A DNA stretch of 64,000 nucleotides from positions 1 to 64,000 of the forward strand of contig JAICJH010000037.1 in assembly GCA_025928545.1 (NCBI GenBank), given 5' to 3'. Positions 59,494 through 64,000 of this stretch are shown in pieces. The notes under the pieces are model-generated. The model saw only the letters and a program-made list of their open reading frames with translations. It was not told the DNA's origin and did not search any database. Both the position numbers and the translations under genes were made by a program. This DNA comes from Bryobacteraceae bacterium (GTDB taxonomy: Bacteria; Acidobacteriota; Terriglobia; Bryobacterales; Bryobacteraceae). The stretch's first letter is position 1; every line of letters starts with the position of its first letter.

Positions 59494-61629
59494 TCAGTCC
59501 ATCAGCTTCCGCGTCAGATAAGTGAACTCCGTGGCTATCGTCTTCGCCTGTTCCTTGAGATCTGCGCCGGCGGCGTGACCGCCTTCGACGATTTCATCGT
59601 AGTAGAACGGCTTGTCGAACTCTTCCATTTTCGCGGCGAATTTGCGCGCGTGCACGGGGCCCACGCGGTCGTCTTTGGTGGTTGTAAAGATCAGCGGTTC
59701 CGGATACTTCGCTTCCTTCTTCAACTGATTGTAGGGAGAGATGGAGGCGAGGAAAGCCCGTTCCGCCGGAACCGACACGGAGCCGTATTCGCCAACCCAC
59801 GAAGCTCCCGCCGCAATGTGCTCATAGCCGAGCATGTCGAGCAGCGGCACTTCGATCAGCACGGCGTTCCACATTTCGGGATGTTGTGTCATTTCGACGC
59901 CCATCAGCAAGCCGCCATTCGAGCCGCCCTGGATGCCGAGCCGGCGCGGCGAGGTGATGCGGCGTGTGACAAGGTCTTTGCCTACAGCCGCAAAATCGTC
60001 ATAGATGTGCTGGCGTTTCGTTTTCAGGCCCGCCTCGTGCCAGGCAGGCCCGAACTCACCGCCGCCGCGGATATTGGCGAGCACGTAGACGCCGCCACGT
60101 TCCAGCCACAGCTTGCCGACGCTGGCCGAATAGCGCGGCGTTTCGGAGACCTGAAATCCGCCATACGCTGTTAACAGGGTCGGATTGTTGCCATCGTATT
60201 TCATGTCTTTGCGATGCACGATGAAGTAGGGAACTTTGGTGCCGTCCTTCGACACTGCCCAGAGTTGCTCCACGACGTCGGCGGAGGCATCGAACTGCGC
60301 GGGCAGCGTCTTCGCTTCCCTGATTGCTCCGCTTGCGGCATCGCCCAGCAGTAGCGAGGAAGGTGTGAGAAAGCCGGTGAGGGAAACGAAGAAGCGGTTG
60401 TCAGACCAGTTGGTGGTCACGATGCTCACGCTCCGGTTGTCGGGAGTGTTCAGCTTCGTCTTTTTCCACGCAGATGTGGCAGCCTTCGCATCGAAGGCGT
60501 AACTATAGATCCGGCCCTGCACGTTATCCAGCGTGGAAATCAGCAGGTAGTCTTTCGTGGCGGCTACGCTTTGCTCGAACTCCGTGGCAGTGGGGGTGAA
60601 GATGATGCGCGGCTTCAGATGCTGCGGGTCTTTCCTGACCGCATCCAGATCAAGCGACAGCACCGAGCCCTGCGCATATTTTTCAGTCGCGCCTTCCGGC
60701 TTCCAGTCTTCATTGAGAGTGACAATGATCTGTCCTTTCAGAAGGTCTTCAACCGACGACTTGCCTGGGAGTGCGATCTTTTTGGGTCCCTCCGGCGTCA
60801 GCAGCGAAACTTCGGAACTGAAAAAGTTGACCGCCCGGACAAGGAACGTCGCCTGATGTCCATCCGCATCGTGAAGTGTTTCGGCGATCGCCTCCACGTC
60901 GTTTTCATTGCCGCGAAAAACCTCTTTGGCCTGATCGAGCGGCTGCCCGCGCTTCCAGATTTTCACCACGAACGGATAGCCGGATTTCGTCATCGTTCCC
61001 GCGCCCCAGTCGCGCGCGACGAGCATCGTGTCTTTGTCCAGCCATGAAACGGACTGCTTGGAATGCGGGAGAGTAAAGCCGCCATCAACGAATTTCGCAG
61101 TTTTCAGATTGAATTCGCGCAGCGTGGTCGCATCTTCGCCGCCCGCGGAGAGCGCGATCAGGCAGACTTCATTGCCGGGGTAAAGGCAGTGCCTGCCTTT
61201 CTGCACCCATTTCTCATTGTCCTGTTTTCCCAGCGCATCGTAGTCGAGCACCGTTTGCCAGTGCGGACTTGCGGTCTGGTAATCGGCGAGCGAGGTGCGG
61301 CGCAAAATGCCGCGGACATGCGCCGCGTCCTGCCAGGTGTTGTAGATTTCGTCGCCGTTGATGGAGGGGATGGGAAGACGTTCGGGCGATTCCAGAACCT
61401 TCAGTGCCGCCGCTTCGAGCGTGGCGAAGTGCGGGTCGCTCTCGAGGATCTTCGCGCTTCGCTCGTTTTCCGTCTTGACCCAATCCATCGAGCGCTGGCC
61501 GGAGACGTCCTCCAGCCATTTGTATTTATCCGCCGGGAGCGCGCTGCTTTGCGCGGCCGCGTTGATGGCAACCGCCAGCAGGGCAGCGGTGAGGATCAGA
61601 GGTGGCGTGTTGGCTGGAAGAGTTTTCAT
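59494..61629 (-). CDS. Prolyl oligopeptidase family protein (S9A), secreted
   Basis: A 711-residue exported enzyme (signal peptide LILTAALLAVAINAAAQ). The N-terminal beta-propeller spans about residues 50-420 and the C-terminal hydrolase has Ser in GIQGGSNGGLLMG, Asp in TTKDDRVGPVHARKF and His in EGGHAAGADLKEQ, the S9A triad. It should cleave short peptides on the carboxyl side of proline outside the cytoplasm. It is monocistronic on the minus strand, converging with the cupin gene and upstream of an SDR gene on the same strand. Confidence 0.92.
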   Translation of the reverse strand: MKTLPANTPPLILTAALLAVAINAAAQSSALPADKYKWLEDVSGQRSMDWVKTENERSAKILESDPHFATLEAAALKVLESPERLPIPSINGDEIYNTWQDAAHVRGILRRTSLADYQTASPHWQTVLDYDALGKQDNEKWVQKGRHCLYPGNEVCLIALSAGGEDATTLREFNLKTAKFVDGGFTLPHSKQSVSWLDKDTMLVARDWGAGTMTKSGYPFVVKIWKRGQPLDQAKEVFRGNENDVEAIAETLHDADGHQATFLVRAVNFFSSEVSLLTPEGPKKIALPGKSSVEDLLKGQIIVTLNEDWKPEGATEKYAQGSVLSLDLDAVRKDPQHLKPRIIFTPTATEFEQSVAATKDYLLISTLDNVQGRIYSYAFDAKAATSAWKKTKLNTPDNRSVSIVTTNWSDNRFFVSLTGFLTPSSLLLGDAASGAIREAKTLPAQFDASADVVEQLWAVSKDGTKVPYFIVHRKDMKYDGNNPTLLTAYGGFQVSETPRYSASVGKLWLERGGVYVLANIRGGGEFGPAWHEAGLKTKRQHIYDDFAAVGKDLVTRRITSPRRLGIQGGSNGGLLMGVEMTQHPEMWNAVLIEVPLLDMLGYEHIAAGASWVGEYGSVSVPAERAFLASISPYNQLKKEAKYPEPLIFTTTKDDRVGPVHARKFAAKMEEFDKPFYYDEIVEGGHAAGADLKEQAKTIATEFTYLTRKLMD

Positions 61630-61648
61630 ATCTGTCTCCAGTACATTA

Positions 61649-62407
61649 TCAGCCGCGGCCGGCGAATGGCATCTTTGTCGCCATCACATTCATGAACATG
61701 ACATTGGCGTCCAGAGGAAGGTTGGCCATGAAAACCACGGCGTCCGCGACGTGTTTCAGATTCATGCGCGGTTCGGGTTTCAGGCTGCCGTCGGACTGCA
61801 GGACTCCGGCCGCCATCCGTTCAGTGAGTTCCGTTGCCGCGTTGCCAATGTCGATCTGGCTGGCGGCGATGTCCCATGGCCTGCCATCGAGTGAAAGGCA
61901 TTTCGTCAGGCCCGTGATCGCGTGCTTCGTGCAGGTATAGGGTGCGGAGTTCGGGCGTGGCGTGTAGGCGGAGATGGAGCCGTTATTGATGATGCGGCCG
62001 CCCTTCGGGTCCTGCTTTTTCATCGTCCGCATTGCTTCCTGTGCGCAGAGAAACGAGCCCGTGAGATTCACGCCCACGACTGAACTCCATTGTTCGTAGG
62101 TGAGTTCGTCCATCGGAATTGCCGGTACGTTAATACCTGCATTGTTGAACAGGACGTCGAGCCGGCCGAAGGATTCCTCGATTCGGGCGAAGAGGGCTTT
62201 GACCGAGTTCGGTTGGCTTACGTCGGTCGGGATGGCGAGTGTCGGTCCGCCCGAAGGGACGGCGAGAGAAGCCGTCTTTGCGATTTCGGATTCACGCCGG
62301 CCGGCGAGCACTACTGTGTACCCTGCTGCCTGGAGGCCGAGGGCGGCGGCTCGCCCGATTCCACTGCCTGCGCCTGTGACGAGGGCAATCCTGGTGTTGG
62401 AGTTCAT
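61649..62407 (-). CDS. Short-chain dehydrogenase/reductase
   Basis: A 252-residue classical SDR. The NAD(P) motif is [15 protein letters not shown], the structural NNAG is FNNAGIN, and the catalytic Ser-Tyr-Lys set is NGSISAYT and the later PYTCTKHA. The arginine-rich loop after the first strand (LAGRRESE) favours NADP. The substrate is not predictable. It lies 19 bases upstream of the prolyl oligopeptidase gene on the same strand and divergent from the second blaI operon. Confidence 0.92.
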   Translation of the reverse strand: MNSNTRIALVTGAGSGIGRAAALGLQAAGYTVVLAGRRESEIAKTASLAVPSGGPTLAIPTDVSQPNSVKALFARIEESFGRLDVLFNNAGINVPAIPMDELTYEQWSSVVGVNLTGSFLCAQEAMRTMKKQDPKGGRIINNGSISAYTPRPNSAPYTCTKHAITGLTKCLSLDGRPWDIAASQIDIGNAATELTERMAAGVLQSDGSLKPEPRMNLKHVADAVVFMANLPLDANVMFMNVMATKMPFAGRG

Positions 62408-62461
62408 ATCGATCTATTGTCTACCTTAATCCTGCCCGGCAAGAAAATATTCATTCTGCTG

Positions 62462-62490
62462 TTGACATACGAAGCTCGTCGTAGTAACCT
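62462..62490 (+). promoter_or_regulatory. Promoter/operator of the second blaI-M56 operon
   Basis: TTGACA (62462-62467), 17-base spacer, TAACCT (62485-62490). The candidate operator TACGA-AGCTCG-TCGTA (62468-62483) exactly fills the spacer. The -10 ends eight bases before the ATG at 62499, implying a near-leaderless transcript. Confidence 0.65.
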
Positions 62491-62498
62491 CTTCGTAT

Positions 62499-62882
62499 AT
62501 GGCAGTTCCACCCAGACCAACCGACGCCGAGCTTGAAATTCTGACCGTGTTATGGAGCCGCGGCGCCACAACTGTGAGGGAAGTTCACGAGACCATTTCG
62601 GCGCGCAAGCCGACTCAATATACGACTGTTCTCAAGACGCTCCAGATTATGGCCGAAAAAGGCCTGGTGCGCCGCGATGAAAAGCAGCGCGCCCATATTT
62701 ATGAGGCGGCGCGGCCGCAGGAATGGACGCAGCAACAATTGGCCGGAGACCTGCTTCAGCGTGCGTTCAACGGCTCGGCGCGAAGCCTGATGGTGGGCGC
62801 GCTGTCGTCGAAGAAAGCTTCGAAGGCGGAACTCGCCGAGCTTCGCCGCCTGCTGGATCAATACGAGAAGGAGACGCGATGA
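62499..62882 (+). CDS. BlaI/MecI/CopY family transcriptional repressor, second copy
   Basis: A 127-residue winged-helix repressor: PTDAELEILTVLWSRGATTV, YTTVLKTLQIMAEKGLVRRD and SLMVGALSSKKASKAELAEL align by eye along their whole length with the first BlaI (32926). It likely binds the TACGA-N6-TCGTA element in its own promoter. The M56 gene starts in its stop (ATGA, 62879-62882), the same coupled arrangement as the first pair. The inducing signal is unknown. Confidence 0.93.
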   Translation: MAVPPRPTDAELEILTVLWSRGATTVREVHETISARKPTQYTTVLKTLQIMAEKGLVRRDEKQRAHIYEAARPQEWTQQQLAGDLLQRAFNGSARSLMVGALSSKKASKAELAELRRLLDQYEKETR

Positions 62883-64000
62883 TGTGGCTGCAAAATCCTG
62901 GCGCGGTGGCGATGGGGAGAACTCTGCTGCACTCCCTGTGGGAAGGCGCTGCGATCGGGCTGGTTTTGATGCTTATGTTGTCACTGGCGCGATCGGCGCG
63001 AGTGCGGTATGCGGCGGCGTGTGTGGCCATGCTCGCGATGCTGGGCGGACTTGTCATAACGTTCGCAATCGTGGCTCCGAAAGATGTCCGGATTCAGATG
63101 GAAAGATCCGGACCGATGTCCCTGATTGCGTCCGGGTCGTTCGCGCTTCCGGCCGACCTGGGCAACGGACCGCCATCGATCGACTTGCGGGCGTGGCTGG
63201 CAGCACTCTGGATTGCCGGTGTTCTGATTTTTCAGCTGCGCGCGATCACCAGCTGGATGGCGGCACGTCGTCTGCGCCGCGCGGGCGTTTGCTGTGCCGC
63301 AGCCGAGTGGCAGGAATGTCTGGACAGACTACGATTGCGATTGCGGCTTTCGCGATCTGTGGCGCTGCTGGAATCGTGTCTGGCCGAAGTTCCTGTGGTG
63401 ATTGGATATTTGCGGCCTGTGATCCTCATGCCCGTAGGGCTGTTGGCGGGACTGCCGGTGACGCAGGTAGAGGCCATCCTGTTGCATGAGCTTGCCCACA
63501 TCCGCCGGTACGACTATCTGGTGAATCTGCTGCAGGTCATTGTAGAGGGCGTGCTGTTTTATCACCCGGTTGTCTGGTGGATATCAGGCGTGGTGCGGAC
63601 CGAACGCGAGAACTGCTGCGACGATCTGGTGGTTTCGGTAACTGGCGGCGCGCTCGAATATGCAACGGCGCTAACCGCATTGGAACAGAGAAGGGGAGAC
63701 GCAGGTATGGCGATGGCATCTACGGGAGGGAATCTGGTGAAACGCATTCAAAGGTTGTTGGGAAGAACGGAACGGCCGGAAGCCATGGCGATGCCGATTG
63801 TCTCGGCGGCAATTCTCACTGTGACTGTGGTCTCCGCGATGGCGGCGTTGCAATTCAGTCCGGCGCAAACGAGAGTGCGCCCGCACGTACAGCCGAAGCC
63901 GGAAGACAGAGTAATCCTGATGGCTCAGGCGCAACCGGCCCGGCCGGCACCGCCGAGGGTGGCGCCGCCGGACCAGATTCTGTACGAACGGGCGATACAA
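62879..64000 (+). CDS. M56 (BlaR1-like) membrane metallopeptidase, 3' end outside window
   Basis: The frame opens at the ATG overlapping the blaI stop and stays open to the window end (374 codons read). Early residues MMWLQNPGAVAMGRTLLHSL start the first membrane helix, later helices follow, and the zinc site HELAH is encoded at 63485-63499 followed by IRRYDYLVN, with NCCDDLVVSV further on. The C-terminal half has no clear sensor by the end of the window; a Pro-rich segment begins just before the cut. It pairs with the upstream repressor as protease and signal receptor. Whether it also carries a DUF3738 fusion cannot be seen here. Confidence 0.9.
   Translation, partial: MMWLQNPGAVAMGRTLLHSLWEGAAIGLVLMLMLSLARSARVRYAAACVAMLAMLGGLVITFAIVAPKDVRIQMERSGPMSLIASGSFALPADLGNGPPSIDLRAWLAALWIAGVLIFQLRAITSWMAARRLRRAGVCCAAAEWQECLDRLRLRLRLSRSVALLESCLAEVPVVIGYLRPVILMPVGLLAGLPVTQVEAILLHELAHIRRYDYLVNLLQVIVEGVLFYHPVVWWISGVVRTERENCCDDLVVSVTGGALEYATALTALEQRRGDAGMAMASTGGNLVKRIQRLLGRTERPEAMAMPIVSAAILTVTVVSAMAALQFSPAQTRVRPHVQPKPEDRVILMAQAQPARPAPPRVAPPDQILYERAIQ

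Overview
The window looks like a chromosomal segment from an acidobacterium of the Solibacter/Bryobacter type. Evidence: a BlaR1-like M56 peptidase fused to a DUF3738/TIGR03435 domain (a family expanded in Solibacter-like soil Acidobacteria), a small protein with the GPRTAEGKAASSQNALK-type N-terminus common in that phylum, high GC, and ordinary aerobic housekeeping genes. No rRNA, tRNA, CRISPR array, integrase or transposase was recognised, and there is no gene-free stretch longer than about 260 bases.

Layout. (1) 1-2000: the 3' end of an apbE gene, a small Acidobacteria-type protein, a response regulator and three copies of a short intergenic repeat. (2) 2013-15734: an uninterrupted, all-forward virion gene cluster: terminase, portal, scaffold candidate, P22-like capsid, connectors, tail tube, a tail-assembly chaperone with an in-frame A AAA AAC slippery site, a very short tape measure, two duplicated distal-tail proteins and a 1294-residue hub. 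It has no integrase, repressor, replication or lysis gene and all genes look intact, so it resembles a gene transfer agent or domesticated head-tail cluster more than a whole prophage. (3) 15775-25125: Wzt-like ABC ATPase, DUF167 protein, M24 peptidase, family-5 uracil-DNA glycosylase, a penicillin-binding transpeptidase, a degenerate receiver protein, and tesA divergent from a ybbA-ybbP type ABC system with overlapping start codons. (4) 25160-29909: dihydrolipoyl dehydrogenase, lipB and an E2 acyltransferase, then rmuC. (5) 29973-37962: hydrolases, a BlaI/M56-DUF3738 pair, and cell-wall enzymes (amidase, lytic transglycosylase). (6) 37354-40527: mobA, a MlaF-like ATPase and a partial ATP synthase operon (atpZ, atpI, atpB, atpE). 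(7) 40702-53877: PilZ protein, an M16 protease pair, an MBL hydrolase, an ECF sigma/anti-sigma/HEAT-repeat operon, a BNR-propeller protein, an OmpA-like outer-membrane protein and serA. (8) 54052-64000: a MauE-thioredoxin fusion, a methyltransferase, a likely PPi-dependent phosphofructokinase, an RRM protein with a hairpin leader, a zinc-ribbon membrane protein, aldo/keto reductase, cupin, prolyl oligopeptidase, SDR, and a second BlaI/M56 pair cut by the window end.

Main leads: the gene-transfer-agent-like cluster with its programmed frameshift and short tape measure; the dispersed GCCGATGCAC repeat family, one copy of which forms the end of apbE and another of which lies inside the virion cluster; terminator hairpins on both sides of the capsid gene; and shared operator/leaderless promoter architecture of the two BlaI genes. 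All calls come from reading the sequence and family knowledge; no database search was run.
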